Counted from the first letter of the stretch, positions 1-11,838 are shown. The stretch is 64,000 nucleotides of DNA from Aurantibacter aestuarii (GCF_003008425.1 NZ_PXOQ01000009.1:7501-71500); one strand, 5' to 3'. A program made the numbers and translations. The notes: generated by a model from the letters alone, not told the origin.

Positions 1-340
1 TGTTATAAGTAATGTTTAGCATGTAGGTTTCATTAAGAACAGGTATAAAGTTTGAGGTTTTGTAAATACCTGTGTTGTCTGTGTCTATAAAGTTAAAGGT
101 GTTGTTATTAGAATCTGTAATACGTACCACAGCATTTAAAGCAGGAGGCACATTTGTATCAAAATAAGGAGCTGTTCGGGTTAGTATGATTTGCTGTTCG
201 TTTCCAGGAGTGTTATCAAACCAATTAATAGAAGCTTCAATAACAAGTTTTTCAGGTGCTGTAGGCACTTCTAGATCTATAACATTTTCGCAATTACAGA
301 AAACTAAGGTGGTAAGAAGTAGTATAATTATGCGTGTCAT
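1..340 (-). CDS. DUF4249-type lipoprotein, N-terminal part (cut by window edge)
   Basis: An open frame starts at an ATG at 340-338 and runs off the left edge after about 113 codons. It begins MTRIIILLLTTLVFCNC, a hydrophobic signal with cysteines placed for lipidation, followed by ENVIDLEVPTAPEKLVIEAS. This opening is typical of DUF4249 proteins, which sit directly downstream of TonB receptors in Bacteroidota and are thought to be outer-membrane partner lipoproteins. Only 4 bp separate it from the receptor stop, so the two are almost certainly cotranscribed. The substrate is unknown. The family call rests on the N-terminus and the context only. Confidence 0.75.
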   Translation of the reverse strand, partial: MTRIIILLLTTLVFCNCENVIDLEVPTAPEKLVIEASINWFDNTPGNEQQIILTRTAPYFDTNVPPALNAVVRITDSNNNTFNFIDTDNTGIYKTSNFIPVLNETYMLNITYN

Positions 341-344
341 ACAA

Positions 345-2771
345 TTAAAATTTAAAATTATAGCTAACTGAAGGAACAATACCAAAAATGGTTAGTTTAG
401 AGGCTTCATTTTGGCCTGTCATACGATTTTCGCCAAAGCTAATAGATGCGGCATTATACCTATTATAAACATTATAAATTCCAAATACCCAGGAACTTTG
501 CCAACCTTGTTTTTTTTCTGGTTTTGGTGTATAAGTAGCAGATACATCTAACCTGTGATAATTAGGTAATCGATCTTCATTTCTATTACTAAAACTAGGA
601 ATACTTAAGCCATTATATTGGTATTGTCCGTTTGGATAAGTAGTGGGCTGACCCGTTTGAAATACAAAATTAGCATTAAGATTCCATTTTTTATTTAGGT
701 CGTAACTTGTTGTTACGGAAATATCATGAGTTTTATCGTAAGCCGTATTATACCAATTACCATTATTTATACCTGTTTCAAGTGCTGTTCGTCCTGGTGT
801 GCGTTGTTCGCTTTTAGAAAGTGTATAAGCAACCCAACCTTTAAATTGACCTTTATTTTTTTTGAATAACATTTCTAAACCGTAAGCTCGTGCTTCTCCA
901 TTTAATATCACTTGTTCGATAGCATCGTTCGCTATTAAGTCTGCACCATCGATATAGTCTATTCTATTCTGTATTTTTTTATAAAACGTTTCAACTTCTA
1001 AGGAGTATTTAGAATTGCTTATGTTTTTAAAATAGCCAAAAGCAACCTGATCTAAAAGCTGTGGTTTTACAAATTTACCACTAGGTGTCCATATATCCAA
1101 AGGTGTTGGCGAGGTTGTGTTGGACAACAAATGTAAATATTGAGATAAGCGGTTATAACTTGTTTTTAAAGATGTCGTTTCATTTAATTGATAGGATAAT
1201 GAAAAGCGAGGTTCTAAATTTGCAAAAGATTTGATAATATCACTTCTTTTAAACGTTTCTACACCTGTAGGATTTGCCTTTTGATAGATTCCAAAGGTTG
1301 GATTATAATTGACAGGGTTGTTATTGGAATATGTATTTAATTCATTCTGACCTAAGCGTAAAAAAGAGCTTAATCTTAGCCCGTAGGAAAGTGTAAGATT
1401 GTTGTTTATAGAATGCTCGGCATCTATATAAATAGCATTTTCGAAAGCGTATTTTTTAATTAGTTCTCTAGGGTTAATACCAGATGTAGGTGTAGAAGGT
1501 TCAATTTCTCCGGGATTAAAGGTATGGTAGATACTATTAATTCCATATTGAAGTTTAAACTTATCTGTGATATAATGTTTAAAATCGTATTTAAAATTAA
1601 AGTTTGCTATTCCTGAAATATATTCAAACTCTACGAAGTTTAAGTCTAATCCGTAATAGTAATCTGAATAAATTAAAGACATGTTAGAAAATAATTTATC
1701 AGAAAATAAATGATTCCACCTAAAATTTATAACTGCATTACCATAAATGTTTTCAAAACTATCGGAGATATTAAATACATCCCGACCAAAATACCCTGAA
1801 AGGTAAATATTGTTCTTATCGTCTAAATTATAACTTAGTTTGGTGTTTAAATCGTAAAAATAAGCCACATTATTATTATCGAAAAGGGGAAGAAATAAGT
1901 GCGCATAAGACGAACGACCACCAAACAAAAATGATCCTTTTTCTTTTTTTAGTGGACCTTCAATAAGTAAACGACTAGAAATTAAACCAATGCCACCATT
2001 CATAGCTAATTGATTACTGTTTCCTTCTTTTTGATAAATATCTAACACAGAAGACACACGACCACCATAACGCGCAGGAATGCCACCTTTGTAAAGTTTT
2101 ATATCTTTAATTGCATCTGGATTGAAAACAGAGAAGAACCCAAATAAGTGAGACGAATTATAAATAGTTGCTTCATCTAATAAAATTAAATTTTGATCTG
2201 CCGCACCGCCCCGAACATTAAATCCGCTGCTGCCTTCTCCAGCATTAGTTACGCCAGGAAGTAAAGTAATTGCTTTAATAACGTCTGCCTCGCCAAAAAC
2301 CACTGGTATATCTTTTATAGTTGAAGCTGTTAAGGTATTCACGCTCATTTGAGGCGTACGTAAATTAAGTTTTTCTACATCGGAAGTGATAACGACTTCG
2401 TCTAAATCTTCAAAACTTTCTTCTAATTTGAAATTCTGTATAGTGCTTTGCGTTAAGTTTAAATTTTGATTGATGGTTTTAAAACCTAAAAACGATACTT
2501 GTATTTTATAAGATCCTTTAGAAATTGTAATGGAGTAGAAACCATATTCATTAGTAACAGCACCCGTTTGTAGTTCGGGAATAATGACGTTTACACCAAT
2601 TAAACTTTCGTTTGTTTTAAGTTCGGTAATAGTACCACTAAGAGTAATGCTTTCTTGGGCATTGCTAAAACTGCTAATTAAAAGAAAAAAAGATATAAAT
2701 AGATGAGATAATGGTGTTTTCAAGTGATGGGGTATATGATATGTAAAATTACGAAAAACTACTTGAATCAT
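345..2771 (-). CDS. TonB-dependent outer-membrane receptor with carboxypeptidase-like N-terminal domain
   Basis: The 808-residue protein has a signal peptide ending SFSNAQ (about residue 39). A carboxypeptidase-regulatory-like beta domain follows at about 42-120 (SGTITELKTNESLIGVNVII), then a TonB plug at about 135-250 (GFNVRGGAADQNLILLDEA, GGIPARYGGRVSSVLD), then a 22-strand-type barrel ending in aromatic SVSYNFKF. It should import an unknown large substrate using TonB energy. The DUF4249 lipoprotein gene follows after 4 bp, the usual pairing. The annotated ATG gives an unusually long pre-signal stretch; a TTG at 2723 (codon 17) would give a conventional signal peptide starting LKTPLSHLF and may be the true start. 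Confidence 0.9.
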   Translation of the reverse strand: MIQVVFRNFTYHIPHHLKTPLSHLFISFFLLISSFSNAQESITLSGTITELKTNESLIGVNVIIPELQTGAVTNEYGFYSITISKGSYKIQVSFLGFKTINQNLNLTQSTIQNFKLEESFEDLDEVVITSDVEKLNLRTPQMSVNTLTASTIKDIPVVFGEADVIKAITLLPGVTNAGEGSSGFNVRGGAADQNLILLDEATIYNSSHLFGFFSVFNPDAIKDIKLYKGGIPARYGGRVSSVLDIYQKEGNSNQLAMNGGIGLISSRLLIEGPLKKEKGSFLFGGRSSYAHLFLPLFDNNNVAYFYDLNTKLSYNLDDKNNIYLSGYFGRDVFNISDSFENIYGNAVINFRWNHLFSDKLFSNMSLIYSDYYYGLDLNFVEFEYISGIANFNFKYDFKHYITDKFKLQYGINSIYHTFNPGEIEPSTPTSGINPRELIKKYAFENAIYIDAEHSINNNLTLSYGLRLSSFLRLGQNELNTYSNNNPVNYNPTFGIYQKANPTGVETFKRSDIIKSFANLEPRFSLSYQLNETTSLKTSYNRLSQYLHLLSNTTSPTPLDIWTPSGKFVKPQLLDQVAFGYFKNISNSKYSLEVETFYKKIQNRIDYIDGADLIANDAIEQVILNGEARAYGLEMLFKKNKGQFKGWVAYTLSKSEQRTPGRTALETGINNGNWYNTAYDKTHDISVTTSYDLNKKWNLNANFVFQTGQPTTYPNGQYQYNGLSIPSFSNRNEDRLPNYHRLDVSATYTPKPEKKQGWQSSWVFGIYNVYNRYNAASISFGENRMTGQNEASKLTIFGIVPSVSYNFKF

Positions 2772-2891
2772 AGTAGCTTAATCTATATGTTATAGTTAAG
2801 TTTTTAATTTTTCAGCATAAATAAATAACAATTAATAATTTATGAATGTAATTATATATTTATATTGTATTAAATAATCAAATTAGTAAGC

Positions 2892-5800
2892 ATGAAAAGA
2901 GTTTTACTATTAATCTTTTTATTATTTTCTTCATTTATTTATTCACAAGCTCCATTTGTTACAACTTGGGAAATTGAAAATAGTGTAGATAGAACTATTA
3001 TAATTCCAATAACTGGGTCTGGATATAATTTTCAAGTAGATTATGGAGATGGTTATACAGAAAGTTATGTTTCAGGTAACATTCCGGTACATACATATTC
3101 CCAACCTGGAGTTTATACTGTAGAAATTTCTGGCGATTTTCCTAGAATAAACTTTCAAAATTCAACACAACAAAATAGAGAAAAGTTAAAAACTATAGAG
3201 CAATGGGGAGATATAGTTTGGAATAGCTTTGAATATGCTTTTTTTAAATGTAATAATTTAATTATTAATAGTTTGGATGTTCCTAACCTTTCCAATGTTA
3301 ATAATATGAGACATATGTTTGATGGTTGCGGTTCTCTAAACACATCTTTAAATAATTGGGATGTAAGTAATGTTCAAAATACGAGCTATATGTTCGCTAA
3401 TACTATAAATTTTAACCAGCCTCTTAGTAATTGGGATGTGTCTAGTGTAACAGATATGTCTGGTATGTTTTATAATGCCTTAAATTTTAATCAGTCTTTG
3501 AATAATTGGGATGTATCAAATGTTATAAATATGTCAGAAATGTTTTCAAATGCAGAAAACTTTAATAGCAATATTTCGAGTTGGAATACAGGTAATGTGA
3601 CTGATATGAATCAAATGTTTACTTACGCTAAACACTTTAATTCAAATATTTCAAATTGGAATGTATCTAATGTAACAAATATGTATGGATTGTTTTCGAA
3701 TGCAGAATCATTTAATCAAAACTTAAATAATTGGCAGGTTGGAAATGTTATAAATATGAGTTATTTATTTAATCAATCCATCCAATTTAATGGTTTGTTA
3801 GATAATTGGAATGTTTCAAATGTAACAAACATGTCTAATTTGTTCAAAGGAGCAATTAACTTTAATCAACCAATAAACAATTGGGATGTTTCAAATGTTA
3901 TCGATATGACTGAGATGTTTCGTGGAGCGGAAAACTTTAATCAACCGCTTAATAATTGGAATACTTCTAGTGTTACTTCTATGTATGGTATCTTTAGATT
4001 TTGTCTTAGTTTTAATCAAGATATTAATTCATGGTTTACATCAAATGTAACAAACATGTCTTATATGTTTGATGGATGTATTAGTTTTAATAAAGATATA
4101 TCTGTGTTAGATTTTTCAAATGTTACAAACATGTCTTATATGTTTAATGGTTGTAGCAGTTTTGATCAAGATTTTCATTTATGGAATTTTAACGATACTG
4201 TAACCCTTAACTATTTTATTGCAAACACAAATTTATCTATCTTAAATTATGAAAGTTTTCTAGCTACATTAAATAATTCTTCTATTAATCCTCAAACACT
4301 TTTTAATACAAACTTAAAGTATTGTGAAGAATCTGAAAGAGACAGTTTAATAGTAAATGGTTGGACTGTCAATGAAGATATACATGTGTTTGATTGTAAT
4401 AGTACTTTAATTCCTGGAGCATTTGTAACTTCATGGATTGTTGATAATACTAATGGATTAACCATAGAAATACCGACAGATTTTAATGAAACATATAACT
4501 ACACTATAGATTTTGGAGATGGAACCACACAAAATAACGTAGCTACTAATATTTCCCATACTTATTCACAAGCTGGACAATATAATATTTCTATTACTGG
4601 AATTTTTCCACACTTAAATTTTGCATATACTACAAATTCAACTACAAATAATAAAATTAGAAGTGTAGAACAATGGGGCTCTATAAATTGGACATCTATG
4701 GTTAATGCTTTTTTTAATTGTAAGAATATACAAATTAATGCAAGTGATATTCCAAACCTTACAAATGTATCCTCATTGGAAGGTATGTTTTTTGGAGCAA
4801 CTCATATGAATTCTAATATTAATAATTGGGATGTTTCAACAATATCTAATTTTTCAAAAATATTTGTTAATGCAAAAAACTTTAATCAACCTTTAGATAG
4901 TTGGAATATGTCTAATGCAATAGATTTGTCGTCTTTTTTTGCTAGTGCAGAAGCTTTTAATCAACCTTTAAATAATTGGGATGTTTCTAATGTGCAAAAT
5001 ATGTCTGGAACATTTAATTCAGCAATCGCTTTTAATCAACCCTTAGATTCTTGGAATGTTTCAAGTGTTTCAAATATGGAAAGTATGTTTACGGGTTGTT
5101 TATCTTTTAATCAGGATATCAATAACTGGGATGTTTCAAATGTAACAAATATGGCTAGTATGTTTGCTAAAGTTTATATAAATCTATCCTATCCAGACGA
5201 TATGATATTTAACCAACCTTTAAATGATTGGGATGTTTCAAACGTAACAAATATGAATAGTATGTTTGAAGAATCTATAAATTTTAATCAACCTTTAAAT
5301 AATTGGAATGTTGGTAATGTTACAGTTATGAAAGATATGTTTAAGAAAGCATCATTATTTAATCAATCTTTAGCTACTTGGAATGTTTCAAATGTTACAA
5401 ATATGGAAAGTATGTTTGAAGAAGCAGAAGCTTTTAATCAACCCTTAAATAGTTGGGATGTTTCTAACGTAGCTTCTATGAGTTATATGTTTGCTAATGC
5501 TATTTTATTTAATGAACCTATAAATAACTGGAATACTTCATCAGTTCAGAATTTATCCTATGCTTTTTTTGGAGCAGAATCTTTTAATCAACCATTAGAT
5601 AATTGGAATGTATCAAACGTAACAGATATGCAATTTATGTTTCTAGATGCGATTAGTTTTAATGAGAATATTTCAACTTGGGATACTTCTAATGTAACAT
5701 CTATAGAAGGTATGTTTAAAAATGCTCAAGCATTTAATCAACCTCTAAATGCTTGGAACCTAAGTAACGTTATAGACATGACCTTATTATTTGATGATGC

Positions 5801-7856
5801 TATAATGTTTAATCAGCCTTTAGATAATTGGCAATTTCCAAATGTACAAACTTTAACAGGTGTATTTAGGAATGCAAAAGCTTTTAATCAAGATATAAAT
5901 AGTTGGGACACTAGTAATGTACTAAGCATTAATAATTTATTTAATGGAGCAGAATCTTTTAATATGCCCTTAAATAATTGGAACGTGTCAACTGTTTTTA
6001 CTATGCAAAATACTTTTCGTAATGCTAAACAGTTTAATCAAGATATTTCAAATTGGAATACTTCAAGTGTAACCACATTTGCTGGGATGTTTAACAAGGC
6101 AGAAAATTTCAATCAGCCACTAAATTCTTGGAATATTTCTGGAGCAACTAGTTTAAGCAGCATGTTTTCTGAAGCCACTAGTTTTAATCAACCCCTTAAT
6201 AACTGGAACACATCTGGAATACAAGTGTTTAGTAATATGTTTTATTTTGCAAGTGAGTTTAATCAAGCACTAAACACATGGGATTTTTCATCAGCAAACT
6301 CAGGAAACGGAATTTTTTACAACTTTTTAAGTTATTCAAATTTGAACACTTTAAATTATGATTTAATTTTAAATAGATTAGCTAATTTTACATTTCAATC
6401 TTCTTCTATATTTTTTGGTGCACATGGCTTAAAATATTGTAACGAAATAGATCGTAATTATCTAATAAATGATTTAAGCTTTTCTATGAATGGCGATAGT
6501 TTAAGTAGCCAATGTAACCAAATAAATATAATTATAAATTTTGATGAAGATTTGTCTGGTTGTAATCCAACTACAGATATAGAATTACAGAATATTCCCA
6601 TTACCATAACAACGCCACAAAATAGTAGTATATTCAGTTCTAATAACTCAACAATAAATTTAAATATCAATTCATATGATTTTAGTTTAAACAATTTACC
6701 AAATAATATACAAAGTAATCCATTAACGCAAAATGTGACCTTTACAAATTCTGGAAATACTCAAAACATTGAATTTTGTTTATCGAGTTCTTCTCTTTTC
6801 AATGATGTAGCTGTGACTATTGTTCCATTAAATGCGGCTAGACCTGGATTAGTATCCCAGTATAAAATTATAACAGAAAATTTAGGTAGCCAGACGTTAC
6901 AGAATTTAGATATTACTTTCACATATAATCAAACGCAACAAACGTTTATAAACAGTACAATTCCTACTACAAGTCAGACTTTAAATGAGTTAGTTTACCA
7001 AATTTCTTCTTTAGGTCCTTTAGAAATTTCAGAAAACACCCTTAAATTTCAAAATGCAGTGCCTCCTATAATGGATTTAGGTCAAACATTACTGCTTGAG
7101 GTTGAAACAGTTATGGTAAACGATATCAATACATCTAATAATATATTTACTCTAAATCAACCCGTTGTAAATTCTTACGATCCTAATGATAAATTAGTTT
7201 TACAAGGTGACTCGATTTATTATAATGAAATTGATCAATATCTTACATATACTATTAGATTTCAAAATACAGGAAATGCTAATGCATTAAATGTATCTAT
7301 ATTAGACCAACTACCATTTAATAGTCAATTTAGTACATTTAAGGTTTTAAGTTCTAGTCATGCATATACTGTAAAAAATGTGTTTTTTAATTTTCTAGAA
7401 TTTAATTTTGATACTATCAACCTCGTACCACAATCAGTAGATGAAGAACTTAGTAAGGGCTTTATAGTGTATCAAGTTAAACCATTGCAAACTTTAAATG
7501 TTGGAGATTTTATTAGTGGTAGTTCTGCTCAAATATTTTTTGATTTTAATGCTCCAATTACTACAAATGCAGTTCAGACCGAAATTATTGAATCTGTGCT
7601 AAGCACTGTAGACTTTTCAGAAATTGCCTTTAATCTTTATCCAAATCCCACCACTAAAGAGAAAGGGGTTACATTAATTAATTTCAACAATCATAAAATT
7701 AATCTTGTAAAGATATATGATTTAAGAGGTATTCTGTTAGTTACTAAAACAGACGATTTTGATTTTATAGACATGTCAAATTTGAATTCTGGAATTTATT
7801 TAATAGAATTAAGCACTGATTCAAAAAAAGTTATTAAAAAAGTAATAGTTAACTAA
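2892..7856 (+). CDS. Giant BspA-like (DUF285) repeat surface protein with PKD-like domains and T9SS sorting tail
   Basis: The protein has 1654 residues. A signal peptide (about 1-19) precedes two parallel blocks. Each block opens with a PKD-like domain (FQVDYGDGYTESYV near 45; YTIDFGDGTTQNNV near 535) and continues as a ladder of about 25-residue units of the form FNQPLNNWDVSNVTNMSYMF. I count about 12 units in the first block and 20 in the second. A DUF7619-like domain (SYDPNDKLVLQGD, about 1425-1560) and a type A T9SS sorting domain (FNLYPNPTT to the end) follow. BspA/DUF285 repeats form leucine-rich-repeat-like solenoids used in adhesion or protein binding. The gene stands alone between divergent and convergent neighbours and ends at a strong terminator. 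The ligand is unknown. Confidence 0.9.
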   Translation: MKRVLLLIFLLFSSFIYSQAPFVTTWEIENSVDRTIIIPITGSGYNFQVDYGDGYTESYVSGNIPVHTYSQPGVYTVEISGDFPRINFQNSTQQNREKLKTIEQWGDIVWNSFEYAFFKCNNLIINSLDVPNLSNVNNMRHMFDGCGSLNTSLNNWDVSNVQNTSYMFANTINFNQPLSNWDVSSVTDMSGMFYNALNFNQSLNNWDVSNVINMSEMFSNAENFNSNISSWNTGNVTDMNQMFTYAKHFNSNISNWNVSNVTNMYGLFSNAESFNQNLNNWQVGNVINMSYLFNQSIQFNGLLDNWNVSNVTNMSNLFKGAINFNQPINNWDVSNVIDMTEMFRGAENFNQPLNNWNTSSVTSMYGIFRFCLSFNQDINSWFTSNVTNMSYMFDGCISFNKDISVLDFSNVTNMSYMFNGCSSFDQDFHLWNFNDTVTLNYFIANTNLSILNYESFLATLNNSSINPQTLFNTNLKYCEESERDSLIVNGWTVNEDIHVFDCNSTLIPGAFVTSWIVDNTNGLTIEIPTDFNETYNYTIDFGDGTTQNNVATNISHTYSQAGQYNISITGIFPHLNFAYTTNSTTNNKIRSVEQWGSINWTSMVNAFFNCKNIQINASDIPNLTNVSSLEGMFFGATHMNSNINNWDVSTISNFSKIFVNAKNFNQPLDSWNMSNAIDLSSFFASAEAFNQPLNNWDVSNVQNMSGTFNSAIAFNQPLDSWNVSSVSNMESMFTGCLSFNQDINNWDVSNVTNMASMFAKVYINLSYPDDMIFNQPLNDWDVSNVTNMNSMFEESINFNQPLNNWNVGNVTVMKDMFKKASLFNQSLATWNVSNVTNMESMFEEAEAFNQPLNSWDVSNVASMSYMFANAILFNEPINNWNTSSVQNLSYAFFGAESFNQPLDNWNVSNVTDMQFMFLDAISFNENISTWDTSNVTSIEGMFKNAQAFNQPLNAWNLSNVIDMTLLFDDAIMFNQPLDNWQFPNVQTLTGVFRNAKAFNQDINSWDTSNVLSINNLFNGAESFNMPLNNWNVSTVFTMQNTFRNAKQFNQDISNWNTSSVTTFAGMFNKAENFNQPLNSWNISGATSLSSMFSEATSFNQPLNNWNTSGIQVFSNMFYFASEFNQALNTWDFSSANSGNGIFYNFLSYSNLNTLNYDLILNRLANFTFQSSSIFFGAHGLKYCNEIDRNYLINDLSFSMNGDSLSSQCNQINIIINFDEDLSGCNPTTDIELQNIPITITTPQNSSIFSSNNSTINLNINSYDFSLNNLPNNIQSNPLTQNVTFTNSGNTQNIEFCLSSSSLFNDVAVTIVPLNAARPGLVSQYKIITENLGSQTLQNLDITFTYNQTQQTFINSTIPTTSQTLNELVYQISSLGPLEISENTLKFQNAVPPIMDLGQTLLLEVETVMVNDINTSNNIFTLNQPVVNSYDPNDKLVLQGDSIYYNEIDQYLTYTIRFQNTGNANALNVSILDQLPFNSQFSTFKVLSSSHAYTVKNVFFNFLEFNFDTINLVPQSVDEELSKGFIVYQVKPLQTLNVGDFISGSSAQIFFDFNAPITTNAVQTEIIESVLSTVDFSEIAFNLYPNPTTKEKGVTLINFNNHKINLVKIYDLRGILLVTKTDDFDFIDMSNLNSGIYLIELSTDSKKVIKKVIVN

Positions 7857-7861
7857 AAACC

Positions 7862-7891
7862 AAAAAAGCACCCAAAATGGGTGCTTTTTTT
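7862..7891. terminator. Bidirectional intrinsic terminator between the BspA-like gene and icd
   Basis: A 12-bp perfect stem (AAAAAAGCACCC / GGGTGCTTTTTT) has a 5-base loop, with T-runs on either strand. It lies between two convergent stop codons (7856 and 7910) and should serve both genes. Confidence 0.9.
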
Positions 7892-7909
7892 ACTTTATAA
7901 GTTTTAAGC

Positions 7910-10240
<2,331 letters not shown>

Positions 10241-10293
10241 TTATTAAAAGTTTTGACCTTTATTTACTAGAATCTTATTTTTAGTTACTTCTT

Positions 10294-10857
10294 TTATGAA
10301 ATGTCTAATTGAAATGCATCCAGAAGTCCTGAAAGATTCGTATTAAGAAATTTAGCATTTTTAAGCTGATTTTTTTCCGGGTTAATTGAAAAATTTTCGG
10401 CAGTTCTAAAATCTGTAGACATTAAATTGGTTTGCTCAAAAATAGCATGTTTAAGGTTGCAATTATTGAATGTTGAAAAACTTAAATTTGCACCTGTAAA
10501 ATCAGTTTGTTGTAAAGAACAAGATTCAAACGTTGTATGTTTGAGTTGAAGAGAATTAAAAAGTGCTAAATCCAGTTTACAGTGGTTAAATTTTACACTT
10601 AATAAAAATGGATTACACTCAAGCAAAGGGAAACCAACCATTTTGCAATTTTTAAAATCTGTTTCTTTAAAAGTAGCATCTTTTAGTTTGGTCAAACTCA
10701 GGTCACAATCTACAAATTCACATTCTAAAAAACTATATCCAGAGAGGTATGCCTCTTTAAAATTACAATTTACAAACGTACAATTATCGTATTCTGCCTG
10801 TTTTGGTGGTGTCGACAAATTCTTAAATACCTTGTCTGGAATAAACTCTAAACTCAT
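10294..10857 (-). CDS. Pentapeptide-repeat protein
   Basis: The 187-residue protein has A(D/N)LXX-type repeats across its whole length, such as CTFVNCNFKEAYLSG, CEFVDCDLSLTKL and TDFTGANLSFSTF. These predict a right-handed quadrilateral beta-helix. Length and layout resemble the Qnr/MfpA-like group, which can mimic DNA and protect gyrase, but the function here cannot be read from sequence. The gene begins 63 bp after the rplS stop, and the rplS terminator fills that gap. Expression therefore needs read-through or a promoter inside the gap. No signal peptide is seen, so it is cytosolic. Confidence 0.88.
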   Translation of the reverse strand: MSLEFIPDKVFKNLSTPPKQAEYDNCTFVNCNFKEAYLSGYSFLECEFVDCDLSLTKLKDATFKETDFKNCKMVGFPLLECNPFLLSVKFNHCKLDLALFNSLQLKHTTFESCSLQQTDFTGANLSFSTFNNCNLKHAIFEQTNLMSTDFRTAENFSINPEKNQLKNAKFLNTNLSGLLDAFQLDIS

Positions 10858-10865
10858 GGAGTTAA

Positions 10866-10898
10866 AAATAAAAAAAGCCTTGAAAAAATCAAGGCTTT
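10866..10898 (-). terminator. Intrinsic terminator of rplS
   Basis: A 10-bp perfect stem (AAAGCCTTGA / TCAAGGCTTT, at 10874-10883 and 10889-10898) has a 5-base loop. On the minus strand it is followed by a U-rich run to about 10866. It sits between the rplS stop and the pentapeptide gene start. Confidence 0.88.
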
Positions 10899-10920
10899 AA
10901 ATACTATTAAGTAGAAAAAA

Positions 10921-11274
10921 TTATTTTCTTCTAGCTTCTTTAATTCTAGCTTTCTTACCAGTAAGTTCTCTAAAGTAGAAAATACGAGCTCTACGAACTT
11001 TACCTTTTTTGTTTACTTCAATTTTCTGTAAAGCAGGTAAGTTAATTGGGAAGATACGCTCTACACCAACGGTACCAGACATTTTTCTAATTGTAAAAGT
11101 TTCTGAAGCTCCAGAACCTCTTCTTTGCAGTACGACACCTCTAAAAAACTGTGTACGTACTTTTTCACCTTCACGAATTTCGTAAAATACAGTAATTGTA
11201 TCTCCAGCAGAAAATTCAGGTAAATCTTTTTTAGTTACAAATTCGTTTTGTACAAAATTTACTAACGACTCCAT
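10921..11274 (-). CDS. rplS: 50S ribosomal protein L19
   Basis: The 117-residue protein has the family's usual length and contains FSAGDTITVFYEIREGEK, FRGVVLQRRGSG and GVERIFPINLP, all L19 signatures. L19 sits at the 30S-50S interface. The usual trmD/rpsP neighbours are absent, so it is expressed alone, flanked by its own terminator (10866) and a probable structured leader (11275-11344). The leader suggests feedback control by L19, which is inference. Confidence 0.98.
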   Translation of the reverse strand: MESLVNFVQNEFVTKKDLPEFSAGDTITVFYEIREGEKVRTQFFRGVVLQRRGSGASETFTIRKMSGTVGVERIFPINLPALQKIEVNKKGKVRRARIFYFRELTGKKARIKEARRK

Positions 11275-11352
11275 TTTTAATTTATTTATAGTTATTTCAA
11301 GCCAACATTCACGGATCTCGCCAGAGGTTAACTCAAAGTGGCTGCAAATATA
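11275..11352 (-). promoter_or_regulatory. rplS promoter (-7 element) and candidate structured ribosomal-protein leader
   Basis: On the minus strand a -7-like TATATTTG (complement of 11345-11352) is followed by a roughly 70-nt leader that is clearly more GC-rich than its surroundings. AGCCA (complement of 11339-11343) can pair with TGGCT (complement of 11300-11304). This would close a multi-branch structure containing GAG/CTC and other short hairpins, then an A/U-rich stretch leading to the rplS ATG. No clear TTG -33 box is found at the right spacing. The layout resembles autoregulatory ribosomal-protein leaders, but that assignment is inferred. Confidence 0.5.
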
Positions 11353-11402
11353 ACTATTATTATATTATAAAATTATTTTTTACTTATTTTTTTAAAGAAT
11401 TG

Positions 11403-11444
11403 CTCAGTTATTTGAGTTGCTGAATATCAGCTATTTACATAGCT
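11403..11444. other. Cluster of three short hairpins downstream of the 79-aa gene
   Basis: Three stems occur in a row: CTCA/TGAG (11403-11416), GCTGA/TCAGC (11419-11431) and AGCTAT/ATAGCT (11429-11444). The last two share bases, so they are mutually exclusive. The cluster sits between the stop of the 79-aa gene and the rplS promoter. It could be the 3' end or terminator of the small gene; no long U-run follows directly. Confidence 0.4.
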
Positions 11445-11449
11445 TAAAT

Positions 11450-11689
11450 CTAGGTATCTTCAAATAATTGACCTCTGTGTGGTTTTAAAGCGTCTCTAAT
11501 AGGCTTCATTTCATCTTCTAAAACAACCATAAAAGCAATTGCATGTAGGTCGTTTACCAAATTAAAACCAGTAATGTTTAATTGTGTTTTTTTTATCGAG
11601 ATAAATTCTTTTATATGCTTTTCGTGATGTTCTGCAATTTTTAATGCATCTGGACCTTTAAAGTCCCATATTAATTTAAGTTTTCTCAC
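11450..11689 (-). CDS. Conserved-looking small protein of unknown function (79 aa)
   Basis: The protein begins MRKLKLIWDFKGPDALKIAE and ends KPHRGQLFEDT. It is soluble and mixed alpha/beta, rich in charged residues and histidines (AEHHEKHIKEF near 19-29), with no signal peptide or membrane segment. I do not recognise a named domain. The ATG start, regular codon use and position upstream of rplS in the same orientation support a real gene. The EHHEKH cluster could bind metal, but nothing else supports that. Confidence 0.7.
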   Translation of the reverse strand: MRKLKLIWDFKGPDALKIAEHHEKHIKEFISIKKTQLNITGFNLVNDLHAIAFMVVLEDEMKPIRDALKPHRGQLFEDT

Positions 11690-11783
11690 GGTTTATAAAT
11701 TTTTATAAAAATAAAGGTTTAGATATAAAAAAACCTATAATAAATATAAAATTGTGCCGTTTAACTAAGCCTATTCAATAGTA

Positions 11784-11813
11784 TTGTTTAATCGCTTATT
11801 ATTACTATTTTTG
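11784..11813 (+). promoter_or_regulatory. Bacteroidota-type promoter of the parvulin operon
   Basis: TTG at 11784-11786, a 19-nt spacer and TATTTTTG at 11806-11813 match the Bacteroidota consensus TTG-N19-TAnnTTTG exactly. The first ATG of the operon lies 26 nt downstream of the -7 box. Confidence 0.8.
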
Positions 11814-11838
11814 TGTTCCAAATTTTTAATTCTTTATA

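Noticed and set aside
3300-6330. Regular repeats about 75 bp apart, at first sight array-like
   Set aside because: They lie in one open frame and encode variable WDVSNV-type units. There are no conserved direct repeats separated by unrelated spacers and no cas genes, so this is not a CRISPR array.
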